Positions 16,964-26,823 are shown, counted from the first letter of the stretch. The stretch is DNA of 64,000 nt from an uncultured Chitinophagaceae bacterium (GCA_937958995.1 CALGAP010000009.1:248001-312000); one strand, 5' to 3'. Notes: generated by a model from the letters alone, not told the origin. Numbers and translations are program-made.

Positions 16964-16970
16964 TGTAAGT
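16941..16970 (+). promoter_or_regulatory. mraZ: putative MraZ operator (three 10-bp-spaced boxes)
   Basis: The sequence reads AAGTGGTAAA, AAGTGTTATT, TTGTGTAAGT: three GTG-centred boxes repeating every 10 bp, 31 nt before mraZ. Known MraZ sites are short GTG-containing boxes with about 10-bp period (E. coli GTGGG boxes, Mycoplasma AAAGTG boxes). Overlap with the likely promoter suggests autorepression. Confidence 0.55.
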
Positions 16971-17000
16971 TTTTATCAAAATTGGCACAACTCATTGTAA

Positions 17001-17465
17001 ATGATCGTTTTTCTCGGAGAATACGAGGTCACTTTGGACGCAAAGGGGCGCTTTCTCCTGCCGGCGGGCATCAAAAAGCAACTGCCGGAAGGACACAGCG
17101 GCCAGTTTGTGATTGCCCGTGGCTTTGAAAAGTGCCTCACATTATATCCGAAGGAAAACTGGGATCCCATCATGAGTGAATTGAGTAAAGTTAGTGAATA
17201 CAAGGCCGAGAACCGGGAGTTCCTCAGATATTTTACGATGGGTGCCATGCCAACAGAACCCGATACGGCCGGCAGATTGCTGGTGCCGCCCAATCTGAAG
17301 GCACATGCCGGTCTTGAAAAAGATATTGTGCTTGTTTCCGTGATCAACAAAATCGAAATCTGGGATAAAGGTAAGTATCAACAGTTCTTTGAGTCTTTCT
17401 CACCGGAGAAGTATAGTGAATTGGCTGAGCGTGTAATGGGTGGGCGCAATACTACTCAACTGTAA
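17001..17465 (+). CDS. mraZ: transcriptional regulator MraZ
   Basis: 154 residues with two MraZ/AbrB-like repeats: FLGEYEVTLDAKGRFLLPAG in the first and GAMPTEPDTAGRLLVPPNLK in the second. MraZ forms a ring-shaped oligomer that binds box repeats in front of its own operon and tunes dcw expression. It is the first gene of the cluster, 3 nt before rsmH, and putative operator boxes lie just upstream (16941-16970). Confidence 0.92.
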   Translation: MIVFLGEYEVTLDAKGRFLLPAGIKKQLPEGHSGQFVIARGFEKCLTLYPKENWDPIMSELSKVSEYKAENREFLRYFTMGAMPTEPDTAGRLLVPPNLKAHAGLEKDIVLVSVINKIEIWDKGKYQQFFESFSPEKYSELAERVMGGRNTTQL

Positions 17466-17468
17466 ACC

Positions 17469-18377
17469 ATGAGCGGCAACGATTACCATGCACCGGTCTT
17501 ATTGCAGGAGTCGATCGATGCCTTGAACATCCGGCCCGACGGCACGTACGTCGACTGCACATTCGGCGGGGGAGGTCATAGCCGGGAAATGCTGAAACGG
17601 CTCGGTCCCAACGGACGGCTCATCGCTTTCGACCAGGACGAAGATGCGCGCGCCAACCTGCCCGATGATGATCGGGTGATTTTTGCGCAGTACAGCTTCC
17701 GCCACCTGCAACGCATACTGCGATTGTATAAGGCGATACCGGTTGACGGCATACTGGCCGACCTGGGCGTGAGCAGTCACCAGTTTGATGAAGCCAGCCG
17801 CGGATTTTCTATCCGCTTCGAGGGCGACCTGGATATGCGCATGGACCGGCGGCAGGAAATGACGGCCTTCGATATTGTGAGTACCTGGAGCGAACAGCAG
17901 TTGCACAAACTATTCGAGCAGTATGGCGAAGTGACCAACGCTAAAACACTGGCCCGCACTATTGCACAGGTTCGTCACAGCACATCGCTGAAGACCATCG
18001 CCAATTTCAAACAGGCTATCAGCCCGGTAGTGAAAGGAAATCCCAATAAATACTTTGCCCAGGTATTCCAGGCTTTGCGCATTGCGGTGAACGACGAGCT
18101 GGGGGCGCTGCGGGAAATGTTGCAACAGGTTTCCTCTGTACTAAAACCCGGCGGTAGAATAGCCATCATCACCTTCCATTCGCTGGAAGACCGGATCGTC
18201 AAGAATTTTTTTAGAAAGGGAAGTTTTGAAGAAGAAGAACATATAAACCCCTTCGGCACAAGCCCTGAACCCCCGCTGAAAGTAGTTACAAGAAAACCAA
18301 TAGTACCGGCAGAGGAAGAAATTGAGCGCAACCCCAGGTCGCGAAGCGCGAAACTGAGGGTCGCTGAAAAATTGTAG
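17469..18377 (+). CDS. rsmH: 16S rRNA (cytosine(1402)-N4)-methyltransferase RsmH
   Basis: 302 residues. It starts DYHAPVLLQESIDALNI and has the SAM-binding stretch VDCTFGGGGHSREML, ADLGVSSHQFDEASRGFS and a C-terminal IITFHSLEDRIVKNFF, all typical of RsmH (MraW). The enzyme N4-methylates C1402 of 16S rRNA in the decoding centre. Its position directly after mraZ is conserved across bacteria. Confidence 0.95.
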   Translation: MSGNDYHAPVLLQESIDALNIRPDGTYVDCTFGGGGHSREMLKRLGPNGRLIAFDQDEDARANLPDDDRVIFAQYSFRHLQRILRLYKAIPVDGILADLGVSSHQFDEASRGFSIRFEGDLDMRMDRRQEMTAFDIVSTWSEQQLHKLFEQYGEVTNAKTLARTIAQVRHSTSLKTIANFKQAISPVVKGNPNKYFAQVFQALRIAVNDELGALREMLQQVSSVLKPGGRIAIITFHSLEDRIVKNFFRKGSFEEEEHINPFGTSPEPPLKVVTRKPIVPAEEEIERNPRSRSAKLRVAEKL

Positions 18378-18455
18378 TTCTTCATTTCCATAATATCACA
18401 AGGGTAAAACTTAGCGGTTGTATGGTGAGTAACTGTACAGCCGCTATTCTTAACA

Positions 18456-18791
18456 ATGAGCGAAGAAAAAAATATAAAAGAGCCGAAGAGAGAGTGGCGC
18501 AGGTTGTTTGGCTATCGCTGGATAGTGAAAAACCTTCCATACTTCCTGTTCCTCTCCGTGCTGGCAGTGATCTATATATATAATGGCCATTATGCCGACA
18601 AGACGCTGATGGACATCAAAAAAGTGAGTCGCGAACTGAAGGAGTTGCAGTACGAATACAAAACGCTGAAAAGCGAAGTGATGTTTCGCAGCAAACAAAG
18701 CGAACTGGCCAAAGCGGTGGCTAGCCAGGGATTGAAAGAGTTGGTGGAGCCGCCTTATGTGTTGAAAGACTCTTTGAACAACAACAATTGA
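18456..18791 (+). CDS. ftsL: FtsL-like cell division protein
   Basis: 111 residues with a basic cytosolic N-terminus of about 30 residues, one membrane segment (YFLFLSVLAVIYIYNGHYAD), then a heptad-like coiled coil (LKELQYEYKTLKSEVMFRSK). Size, topology and place between rsmH and ftsI fit FtsL, the bitopic protein that joins FtsB and FtsQ in the divisome. Sequence identity in this family is low, so the call rests mostly on topology and position. Confidence 0.82.
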   Translation: MSEEKNIKEPKREWRRLFGYRWIVKNLPYFLFLSVLAVIYIYNGHYADKTLMDIKKVSRELKELQYEYKTLKSEVMFRSKQSELAKAVASQGLKELVEPPYVLKDSLNNNN

Positions 18792-18798
18792 CTGATAC

Positions 18799-20937
18799 TT
18801 GGAAGTAAAGCGTGACATATTATGGCGGGTGTATCTCTGTTTCCTGGGCATAGTGGTGTTCAGCGTCGTCATCATCGGTCGCGCAGTGTACATACAACAA
18901 GTGGAAGGCGATTACTGGCTGGCCCAGGCGCGCCAACAGGAACAGAAGATCGTGGAGATTGATGCGCAGCGCGGCACCATATTCAGCGAAGATGGTCGCA
19001 TGCTCAGCACCTCCATTCCATACTTCGATATCTATGTCGATTTTATGGCCGATGGACTGCGTGAAAAAGGCGGCCGCCGTTTTCACGACAATGTGGATTC
19101 ACTGGCGCTGGGACTGGCTATGTTGTTTAAAGACAAAAGCGCGGATGCCTATCGCAAGGAGCTGAAAAAAGGTTTTGAGAAAAAATCGCGCTACTACCTG
19201 TTAAAGAGAAATATCACCTTTCAACAATATAAAGTTTTGCGCACACTGCCGCTGGTCAGACAGGGAAAAGATAAGAGCGGCTTCATTGCCGAAGTGAAAG
19301 ATAAACGCCTCATGCCTTTTGGCCTGCTGGCGAACAGAACCATCGGCCTCTCGCGTGAGTATATCGACAGCGAAGGTAAACTGAGAAATACCAACGTTGG
19401 TCTTGAAAAAACTTACGACAGCCTGTTGCGCGGTGAAAGCGGCAAAAGATTAATGCAACGCATTGCAGCCGGCGTGTATGTGCCGGTGAACGGAACAGAA
19501 ATAGAACCGCAAAACGGTAAAAATATTATCACCACTCTAGATGTCAACATACAAGACATCGCCGAAAACGCGCTGCTGCGGGTAATGAGCGAAAACGAGT
19601 GTACCAGCGGCACCGCCATTGTGATGGAAGTAGCTACCGGGAAAATTAAAGCTATCGCCAACCTGGGCAGAAAGCCTGATGGCACTTACTGGGAAAATCT
19701 CAACTATGCCATCCAGGCTACCGAACCGGGATCGACCTTCAAACTGGCCACGCTGTTGTCGTTGCTCGAAGACAAGCGTGTAGACATCAACGATCATGTG
19801 GACCTGGAAAGAGGCCAGTGGAAAGTAAACGGCCGCGTGGTGTACGATTCGGAACGCCATGGCCGCACCCTGGTGACGGTAAAAGAAGCCTTTATGCACA
19901 GCTCCAATGTGGGCATGGCAAAACTGGTGATGGCCAACTATGCAAAAGATCCTACGCCATTTATCAATAACCTTCGAAAACTGCATTTCGACACGCGCAG
20001 CGGCATCGACCTGATTGGTGAAACGGCGCCGGTGATCAAGACGCCGAAGTCGCGCACCTGGAGCGCCACCAGCCTGCCCTGGATGAGCTTTGGTTATGAA
20101 GTGCTGATCAGTCCGCTGCAGACGCTGATGCTCTACAATGCCGTTGCCAATAATGGCAAATTGATGAAACCTTACCTCGTGAATTCAGTAGAGAGTGATG
20201 GCGTGGTGCTGGATGAGTTCAAGCCGGTAGTGCTGGAGGAATCTATCTGCAGCGAAAAAACATTAAAGCTGCTGCGCGAGTGTTTGGAAGCGGTATGCAT
20301 GGATTCGGGCGGCACCGGTAAGGCATTATTCAAAGACGCGTGGTATCGCGTAGCGGGAAAAACAGGAACTGCCCTGGTAGCCAATGGCAGCCGCGGCTAC
20401 AGCGATCATATTTACCAGTCGTCGTTTGCGGGTTATTTCCCGGCCGACAAACCGATATATTCCTGTATAGTGGTGATCAGGAACAAGCCCTTTGCAAAAG
20501 TGTACTACGGAGCAAAGGTTGCCGGCCCGGTGTTTAAGGAAATCGCCGATAAGTTATACGCCATGCACGCCGTGCGCGAAGCGCCGGTACAATTACTGGC
20601 GGTGAAGAAAGACAGCAGCAGGCATATGTATACAGGCGCGGCATCAGATATAAAAACAGTGCTGAAAGGATTGAAGTGGAACTATACCGATTCGGTGCAG
20701 CAAAAGGAATGGGGCCGGTTATATACGGCGAACAGTGAAGCCGTGTTGCAGTCGCCCTTCATCAGCGACAGCACCATGCCCGACCTGCGCGGAATGGGTT
20801 TGAAAGATGCCATATACCTGCTGGAAAATATGCAGTTGAAAGTGAGGGCAAGAGGCAAAGGCAAAGTGCAGATGCAAAGTATTCCTGCTGGAACAGCTAT
20901 TGCAAAAAATCAATCAGTAACCATTGAACTGAACTAA
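18799..20937 (+). CDS. ftsI: division-specific peptidoglycan transpeptidase (class B PBP3)
   Basis: 712 residues. One N-terminal membrane anchor (residues ~8-30), a PBP dimerisation domain, a transpeptidase domain with S312-x-x-K315 (GSTFK), S368-S-N370 and K521-T-G-T524, then one PASTA domain at the C-terminus (MPDLRGMGLKDAIYLLENMQ). It crosslinks septal peptidoglycan together with FtsW. TTG 18799 is the start: a stop codon lies two codons upstream and the residues after the TTG (EVKRDILWRVYL) match the family start. It lies 7 nt after ftsL. Confidence 0.93.
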   Translation: MEVKRDILWRVYLCFLGIVVFSVVIIGRAVYIQQVEGDYWLAQARQQEQKIVEIDAQRGTIFSEDGRMLSTSIPYFDIYVDFMADGLREKGGRRFHDNVDSLALGLAMLFKDKSADAYRKELKKGFEKKSRYYLLKRNITFQQYKVLRTLPLVRQGKDKSGFIAEVKDKRLMPFGLLANRTIGLSREYIDSEGKLRNTNVGLEKTYDSLLRGESGKRLMQRIAAGVYVPVNGTEIEPQNGKNIITTLDVNIQDIAENALLRVMSENECTSGTAIVMEVATGKIKAIANLGRKPDGTYWENLNYAIQATEPGSTFKLATLLSLLEDKRVDINDHVDLERGQWKVNGRVVYDSERHGRTLVTVKEAFMHSSNVGMAKLVMANYAKDPTPFINNLRKLHFDTRSGIDLIGETAPVIKTPKSRTWSATSLPWMSFGYEVLISPLQTLMLYNAVANNGKLMKPYLVNSVESDGVVLDEFKPVVLEESICSEKTLKLLRECLEAVCMDSGGTGKALFKDAWYRVAGKTGTALVANGSRGYSDHIYQSSFAGYFPADKPIYSCIVVIRNKPFAKVYYGAKVAGPVFKEIADKLYAMHAVREAPVQLLAVKKDSSRHMYTGAASDIKTVLKGLKWNYTDSVQQKEWGRLYTANSEAVLQSPFISDSTMPDLRGMGLKDAIYLLENMQLKVRARGKGKVQMQSIPAGTAIAKNQSVTIELN

Positions 20938-20943
20938 CAAAGC

Positions 20944-22407
20944 GTGTTTCTACAGGATATTTTATATAAGGTGCGGATCAGGCAGGTGCGGGGCAGTACC
21001 AATATAGCGGTAAATGACCTGCAGATTGATTCGCGCCAGGTGAAAAACGGTTCTGCATTTATAGCAGTACGTGGGGTAAAGACAGATGGTCACCAGTTCA
21101 TTGAAAAGGCGGTACAACAGGGCGCTGCAGCCATTATAGCGGAAAACTTGCCCGAAAATTTGCCGGGCAATGTTACGGGGGTGGAAGTGGAGAACAGTGC
21201 GATGGCCGCGGGTATTATGGCGCACAACTTTTACGGCCAGCCCTCGGAGAAAGTAAAGCTGGTGGGTGTAACCGGCACCAATGGCAAGACGACCATTGCC
21301 ACGCTGCTGTTCAAACTTTTCTCTGTACTGGGTTACCAATGCGGATTGATCAGCACCGTGGAAAACCGTATAGGTAATGAAGTGGTGGAAGCCACGCATA
21401 CCACACCCGATCCTGTTTCGCTGAATGCGCTGCTGGGTAAGATGGTGAGTTCAGGTTGCTCGCATGTGTTTATGGAGGTGAGCTCGCACGCTTTGCACCA
21501 GCATCGCGTGGCAGGATTGAAATACGCGGGCGCGGTCTTCAGCAATATCACGCACGATCACCTGGACTATCACAAAACATTCGATGAATATATACGCGTA
21601 AAAAAATCATTCTTCGACAGCCTGCCCTCCGATGCATTTGCCATCTCAAATGCAGATGACAAGCGCGGACAGGTGATGTTGCAGAATACGAACGCGCAAA
21701 AATATTTATACAGCCTGCGCACGTTGGCGGGATTTAAAGGAAAGATTTTAGAGAACAACCTGAGCGGGCTGGTGATGAATGTGGATGATCATGAAGTGCA
21801 TTTCAGGCTCATCGGTGAGTTCAATGCTTACAACCTGCTGGCGGTATATGCCGCTGCGGTTTGCCTGGGAGAGGATAAGCAGGAAGTGCTGCAGGTATTG
21901 AGCGGGTTGACGGGTGCCGAGGGAAGATTTGATTATATCATTTCTCCCAAAGAAAAAATCATCGGCATAGTGGACTATGCCCACACACCCGATGCCCTGT
22001 TGAACGTGCTGGCCACTATCAAAAAATTACGGAAAGGTCACGAGCAGGTGATCACCGTAGTAGGATGTGGCGGCGACCGCGACAAGACCAAGCGGCCGGT
22101 GATGGGTGAAGTAGCCTGCGAGCATAGCGACAAAGTGATCTTCACCAGCGATAACCCGCGCAGCGAAGATCCGCTCGCGATACTGAAGGATATGGAAACG
22201 GGACTGAATACGGCGGCGCGACGAAAATATATTTCGATTGCGGACCGCAAAGAAGCGATCAAGACAGCGGTGAGCCTGGCCAAACCCGAAGACATTATCC
22301 TGATCGCCGGCAAAGGCCATGAAAAGTACCAGGAAATAAAGGGAGTGAAATATCCCTTCGACGACAAGCAGGTAGTGAAAGAGGTATTTGAAGCATTGGA
22401 CAAATAA
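20944..22407 (+). CDS. murE: UDP-MurNAc-L-Ala-D-Glu:meso-diaminopimelate ligase
   Basis: 487 residues of the Mur ligase family. ATP loop GVTGTNGKTTIATLL, central stretch HTTPDPVSLNALL, and the substrate signature D403-N404-P405-R406, which in MurE marks meso-diaminopimelate rather than lysine. It adds the third residue of the stem peptide in the cytosol. Start is GTG 20944, 6 nt after ftsI. The gene is followed by an unusually long 210-bp spacer before mraY. Confidence 0.94.
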   Translation: MFLQDILYKVRIRQVRGSTNIAVNDLQIDSRQVKNGSAFIAVRGVKTDGHQFIEKAVQQGAAAIIAENLPENLPGNVTGVEVENSAMAAGIMAHNFYGQPSEKVKLVGVTGTNGKTTIATLLFKLFSVLGYQCGLISTVENRIGNEVVEATHTTPDPVSLNALLGKMVSSGCSHVFMEVSSHALHQHRVAGLKYAGAVFSNITHDHLDYHKTFDEYIRVKKSFFDSLPSDAFAISNADDKRGQVMLQNTNAQKYLYSLRTLAGFKGKILENNLSGLVMNVDDHEVHFRLIGEFNAYNLLAVYAAAVCLGEDKQEVLQVLSGLTGAEGRFDYIISPKEKIIGIVDYAHTPDALLNVLATIKKLRKGHEQVITVVGCGGDRDKTKRPVMGEVACEHSDKVIFTSDNPRSEDPLAILKDMETGLNTAARRKYISIADRKEAIKTAVSLAKPEDIILIAGKGHEKYQEIKGVKYPFDDKQVVKEVFEALDK

Positions 22408-22617
22408 CCTGGAACACCCAACCCGGAACACGAAACCATATTAGCATAGACGGACGGTTACAATAGCTAAGAGTGAACAAAAGAGTAGAAGGAGGTAAAA
22501 GAGAAGGATGGGTTAATAACCACAAAAAGAAAACGGAATTGAAAGACCAAGGGTTCTCTGTAGACTCTTTTATTCTCTTTTTACTCTTTACCTCTTAGCA
22601 AGGAAAATTGAAAAACG
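22408..22617. other. long spacer inside the dcw cluster with purine/pyrimidine-rich arms
   Basis: It begins with degenerate CCCAACCCGGAACACGAAAC. A purine-rich stretch (22475-22507, containing GAGGTAAAAGAG) and a pyrimidine-rich stretch (about 22564-22598, containing CTCTTTACCTC) could pair imperfectly. No gene is seen. Confidence 0.45.
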
Positions 22618-23898
22618 ATGCTTTATCACCTGACCAACTGGCTTGAAAAAGCAGGGATTGAACTCCCGGGCAGCGCTTTGTTCCAGTTCATCACCTCCCG
22701 GGTGTTGATCGCGGTGATACTGTCATTGATTATATCAGCGCTCTTTGGCAAAAAACTCATTAACTACCTGCGTAAAAAGCAGGTGGGCGAAACCGTGCGC
22801 GACCTGGGTCTGGCAGGCGAGCAATCGAAAAAAGGTACACCCACTATGGGCGGGTTTATCATCATACTCGCCATACTGGTGCCCACCTTGTTGCTGGCCG
22901 ACCTGAACAAAGCCTATGTGCGCCTCATGATTTTCGCCACGGTGTGGATGGGTATTATCGGATTTATTGACGATTACCTGAAACTGCGCGCCAAACGCAT
23001 TGCGCAGCAGCAGGGTATTTCTTATAAAAAAGGTGATAAGGACGGACTGGCGGGATGGTTCAAGATTCTCGGGCAGGTGGTACTTGGTACAGTTGTAGGT
23101 GTGGTTTTATTGTTCAACGACAACACGCAGGTGTTGCGTGAATATACCGGCGATCCATCGGCGCTGAACAAAGACAGCGTGAGAGTTTTCAAACTCGATG
23201 GCCGCGAAAGATATTATGTAAAACCCGACGCGCCCATCACCACCATACCCTTTGTGAAGTCGCACGAGTTTAACTACTCAAAATTATTGCCCGCGGGCAT
23301 TCGCGGCCTTACCTGGGTGTTGTACATACTGGTGGTGATATTCATTGTGACGGCCGTTTCGAACGGCGCCAACATCACCGATGGTCTTGACGGACTGGCC
23401 ACCGGCACAAGCGCGCTGATAGGAGTTTGTTTGGGCATATTCGCCTATGCCAGCGGCAACCTGCGCTTTGCCGACTATCTCAACATCATGTACATACCCA
23501 ACCTGGGCGAGTTGTCGATTTTCATCGGCGCCATGATCGGGGCCTGCGTAGGTTTTCTGTGGTACAATGCCTATCCCGCGCAGGTGTTTATGGGCGATAC
23601 GGGCAGTCTTACATTGGGTGGCATCATTGCAGCGCTGGCCATCATAGTGCGGAAAGAATTGCTGATACCCATTTTCTGCGGCGTGTTCCTGGTAGAAGTG
23701 CTGAGTGTAAGCCTGCAGGTAAGTTATTTCAAATACACAAAAAAGAAATACGGTGAAGGACGGCGCATTTTCTTAATGAGTCCCCTTCACCACCACTACC
23801 AGAAACTCGGCTACCACGAAGCCAAGATCGTTACCCGCTTTTGGATCGTGACCATTCTGTGTGTGGCGTTTTCGATAGTGACGTTGAAGATCAGGTGA
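22618..23898 (+). CDS. mraY: phospho-N-acetylmuramoyl-pentapeptide transferase MraY
   Basis: 426 residues with about ten membrane segments. It makes lipid I from UDP-MurNAc-pentapeptide and undecaprenyl phosphate. Visible motifs: KKGTPTMGGFIIILA, GFIDDYLK (catalytic Asp pair), NITDGLDGLATG, VFMGDTGSLTLGG and PLHHHYQKLG near the C-terminus. The loop after the fourth segment (residues ~180-230) is longer than in E. coli MraY (360 aa), as is common in this phylum. Confidence 0.95.
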   Translation: MLYHLTNWLEKAGIELPGSALFQFITSRVLIAVILSLIISALFGKKLINYLRKKQVGETVRDLGLAGEQSKKGTPTMGGFIIILAILVPTLLLADLNKAYVRLMIFATVWMGIIGFIDDYLKLRAKRIAQQQGISYKKGDKDGLAGWFKILGQVVLGTVVGVVLLFNDNTQVLREYTGDPSALNKDSVRVFKLDGRERYYVKPDAPITTIPFVKSHEFNYSKLLPAGIRGLTWVLYILVVIFIVTAVSNGANITDGLDGLATGTSALIGVCLGIFAYASGNLRFADYLNIMYIPNLGELSIFIGAMIGACVGFLWYNAYPAQVFMGDTGSLTLGGIIAALAIIVRKELLIPIFCGVFLVEVLSVSLQVSYFKYTKKKYGEGRRIFLMSPLHHHYQKLGYHEAKIVTRFWIVTILCVAFSIVTLKIR

Positions 23899-24081
23899 TG
23901 AGGGGTGTTTCCGGTGCCAGCGCGCCGCTTCCTCTGAATCCACACTTGAAAACTGATTACTGAAAAACCACGCTCTGCATTCCAAATCGGAGGAAAGGCC
24001 ATTATCGTAGCTAAGAGATTGTGGTGCAGTAAAAAGTTCAAGATTGTGAAGAACCAATTTAATCCGTCATGCGGTAATTGA

Positions 24082-25425
24082 ATGAGCAAACGACTGGTCA
24101 TATTAGGGGCTGCCGAAAGCGGCATAGGCGCAGCAATACTGGCGAAGCAAAAAGGTTATGACGTGTTTGTCTCGGATGGCGGCTCAATACAAGACAAATA
24201 CCAATCAGATCTCGATAAATGGCAAATACCCTATGAAACCGGGCAGCACAGTGAAGAAAAGATATTAAGTGCAAATGAAGTGGTGAAAAGTCCCGGCATA
24301 CCTGAAAAAAACGAATGGGTTAGGAAGCTCCGGGAAAAACAAATCCCGGTGATCAGCGAAATAGAGTTCGCTTATCGCTACAAAGGAAACAGCAAGATCA
24401 TTGGCATCACGGGCAGTAACGGAAAAACCACTACCACTGCGCTTACCTATCATATCTGTAAAACGGGTGGACTGGATTGCGCGCTGGTAGGAAATATCGG
24501 TTATTCGTTTGCACGGCAAGTAGCCGAAGACCCGAAAGACTGGTATGTGGCCGAGATCAGCAGTTTTCAGCTGGATGATATCGTGTCGTTCAGACCCAAC
24601 GTGGCTATACTGACCAATATCACGGAAGACCACCTGGATCGCTACGATTACAAATTTGAGAACTACATCAACAGCAAGTTCCGCATCGTGGCGAACCAGA
24701 CCAGGGAGGACTATTTTATTTATTGTGAAGACGACCCTGTGACAATGCAGTATATCCAAAACTATTCAATCAATTCTAACCCATTACCATTCACTATGCA
24801 CAGAGAACTAAAAAGGGGTGCTTTTATTATGAACGGACAAATGACTGTAGGAACCAACGGAGAAGAGAAACTGCAAATGAGTATTTATGACTTTGCGCTA
24901 AAGGGAAAACATAACCAGTACAACACTATGGCGGCAGGTATAGCAGCATCTGTGGTCGGTATCCGAAAGGAGAAGATCCGTTTCGCGATCGAGAGTTTCG
25001 AAGCGCTGGCGCATCGAATGGAGCCGGTTTCTGTGGTGAGAGGTGTGGAGTTCATCAACGACAGCAAGGCCACCAATGTCAACAGTACCTGGTATGCCCT
25101 GGAAAGCATGACAAAACCCGTGATCCTCATATTAGGCGGCATCGATAAGGGAAATGATTATTCGCTCATCCGCGATATGGTGAAAGAAAAAGTGAAAGCC
25201 ATTGTGTGCCTGGGTAAGGACAATCGCAAGATTCACGAAGCTTTCAAGAACGACGTGCCCGTAATGGTAAATACCATGAGTGCACAGGAAGCTGTGAAAG
25301 CTGCTTTTCACCTGGCTAATAAAGGCGATGTTGTGCTGCTGAGCCCTGCCTGTGCGAGTTTCGATTTGTTTAAGAATTATGAAGACAGAGGCGAGCAGTT
25401 TAAGCGGGCGGTGCGGGAGTTGTAG
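24082..25425 (+). CDS. murD: UDP-N-acetylmuramoyl-L-alanine:D-glutamate ligase MurD
   Basis: 447 residues. N-terminal Rossmann stretch LVILGAAESGIGAAIL, ATP loop GITGSNGKTTTTALTYH, EISSFQLDDIVSFRPNVAIL and the C-terminal ligase domain with ILGGIDKGNDY and LLSPACASFDLFKNYEDRGE. It adds D-Glu to UDP-MurNAc-L-Ala. A 183-bp spacer separates it from mraY and a 153-bp spacer from ftsW. Confidence 0.95.
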   Translation: MSKRLVILGAAESGIGAAILAKQKGYDVFVSDGGSIQDKYQSDLDKWQIPYETGQHSEEKILSANEVVKSPGIPEKNEWVRKLREKQIPVISEIEFAYRYKGNSKIIGITGSNGKTTTTALTYHICKTGGLDCALVGNIGYSFARQVAEDPKDWYVAEISSFQLDDIVSFRPNVAILTNITEDHLDRYDYKFENYINSKFRIVANQTREDYFIYCEDDPVTMQYIQNYSINSNPLPFTMHRELKRGAFIMNGQMTVGTNGEEKLQMSIYDFALKGKHNQYNTMAAGIAASVVGIRKEKIRFAIESFEALAHRMEPVSVVRGVEFINDSKATNVNSTWYALESMTKPVILILGGIDKGNDYSLIRDMVKEKVKAIVCLGKDNRKIHEAFKNDVPVMVNTMSAQEAVKAAFHLANKGDVVLLSPACASFDLFKNYEDRGEQFKRAVREL

Positions 25426-25578
25426 AAGATGGAAGAGGGAACAGGGAAGGACGAACGAGGAAGAATGAAGTGGGTGGTTTGTCGTTGTGAGGAGCAGCAA
25501 TCTAAAACGTAAAACGAACAACGAGCGAAGAATAATAAACTACAGTCAACAATCAACAATCAACGAAGGCGATTATAA

Positions 25579-26823
25579 ATGCCCAGGACAGACGATATAA
25601 ACTTCAGCGAACTGCAGCCCGGCGTACAGGGGAGCCTGCTTAACAGGACGCGCGGCGATAAGGTGATCTGGGCAGTGGTGGTATTGCTGGCGCTGGTGTC
25701 GATGCTGGTAGTGTATAGCTCTACCGGCTTGCTGGCTTATCGCTATAACCGCGGCAATACTGAAGTGTATTTGTTCAGGCAGGTGTTGTTTATCGTGACT
25801 GGCCTGGCAGTTATTTATTTTTCTCACCGCGTTAACTACACCATCTATTCGCGCGTGGCGCGCATTCTTTTTATCCTTGCTATACCGCTTCTTATCTATA
25901 CACTGTTTTACGGTATTCGGCTGAATGAGGGCAGCCGCTGGATCAGGTTGCCTATCATCAATCTCACTTTCCAGACTTCAGACCTGGCTAAACTGGCGTT
26001 GTTCATGTACATCAGCCGGCTGCTGAGTAAAAAGCAGGCGGTAATAAAAGATTTCAGGAAAGGTTTTTTACCCATACTTATACCCATCGTCATCATCTGC
26101 GTGCTGATTGCACCGGCCAATCTTTCAACTGCATTGCTCGTGGGCGCCACCGGCATGCTTTTGTTGTTTATAGGCAGAGCCAGCATGAAGCACTTGCTGC
26201 TTACTATGGGGGCCGCTATGATACCCGTAGTCATACTGGTTACTATCGCCATCGCGTATTATGATAAGGAAGAAGAAAAAAGTAAAGACCTGCCCGCACT
26301 GATCGATCATGGACGTGTGAAGACCTGGGTAAGCCGCGTGCAGGATTTTATATATCCATCCACCAAAAACGACAAGGACGATAATTACCAGGTAAACCAG
26401 GCCAAGATCGCGATAGCGAAAGGCGGTTTGCTGGGACAGGGACCAGGCAATAGCGAGACGAGAAATTTTCTGCCGCATCCTTATTCAGATTTCATATTCG
26501 CCATTATCGTGGAAGAATATGGATTAGCGGGCGGCGTGTTCATCATTTTCGTGTACCTGCTTTTCCTGTTCCGGTGCATACGCATTTTCAGAAAATGTCC
26601 GTATGCCTTCGGCGCCTTCCTGGCGCTGGCGCTTAGTTTTACGCTGGTGATACAGGCATTGATCAATATGGCGGTAACGGTGAATCTTTTCCCCGTTACG
26701 GGCGTCACGCTGCCGCTGATCAGTATGGGTGGTAGTTCATTTTTGTTTACCTGCCTGGCCATCGGCATCATACTGAGCGTGGCACGAAACGTGGAGCAGG
26801 AAGCAAAAAAAGCAGCAGCATGA
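25579..26823 (+). CDS. ftsW: lipid II polymerase FtsW (SEDS family)
   Basis: 414 residues, about ten membrane segments. SEDS features include YSSTGLLAYRY early, RWIRLP in the loop after the fourth segment, the charged loop ending KGGLLGQGPGNSETRNFLPH, SDFIFAIIVEEYGLAGG and PVTGVTLPLISMGGSS. SEDS proteins polymerise lipid II with a partner class B PBP, here the ftsI product. The loop holds extra charged residues compared with E. coli. The stop overlaps the murG start by 4 nt. Confidence 0.93.
   Translation: MPRTDDINFSELQPGVQGSLLNRTRGDKVIWAVVVLLALVSMLVVYSSTGLLAYRYNRGNTEVYLFRQVLFIVTGLAVIYFSHRVNYTIYSRVARILFILAIPLLIYTLFYGIRLNEGSRWIRLPIINLTFQTSDLAKLALFMYISRLLSKKQAVIKDFRKGFLPILIPIVIICVLIAPANLSTALLVGATGMLLLFIGRASMKHLLLTMGAAMIPVVILVTIAIAYYDKEEEKSKDLPALIDHGRVKTWVSRVQDFIYPSTKNDKDDNYQVNQAKIAIAKGGLLGQGPGNSETRNFLPHPYSDFIFAIIVEEYGLAGGVFIIFVYLLFLFRCIRIFRKCPYAFGAFLALALSFTLVIQALINMAVTVNLFPVTGVTLPLISMGGSSFLFTCLAIGIILSVARNVEQEAKKAAA

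Noticed and set aside
16597..17128. Plus-strand open frames across the queA-mraZ gap
   Set aside because: They overlap mraZ or its operator out of frame and have no coding features; the minus-strand Cys-rich frames are more convincing.
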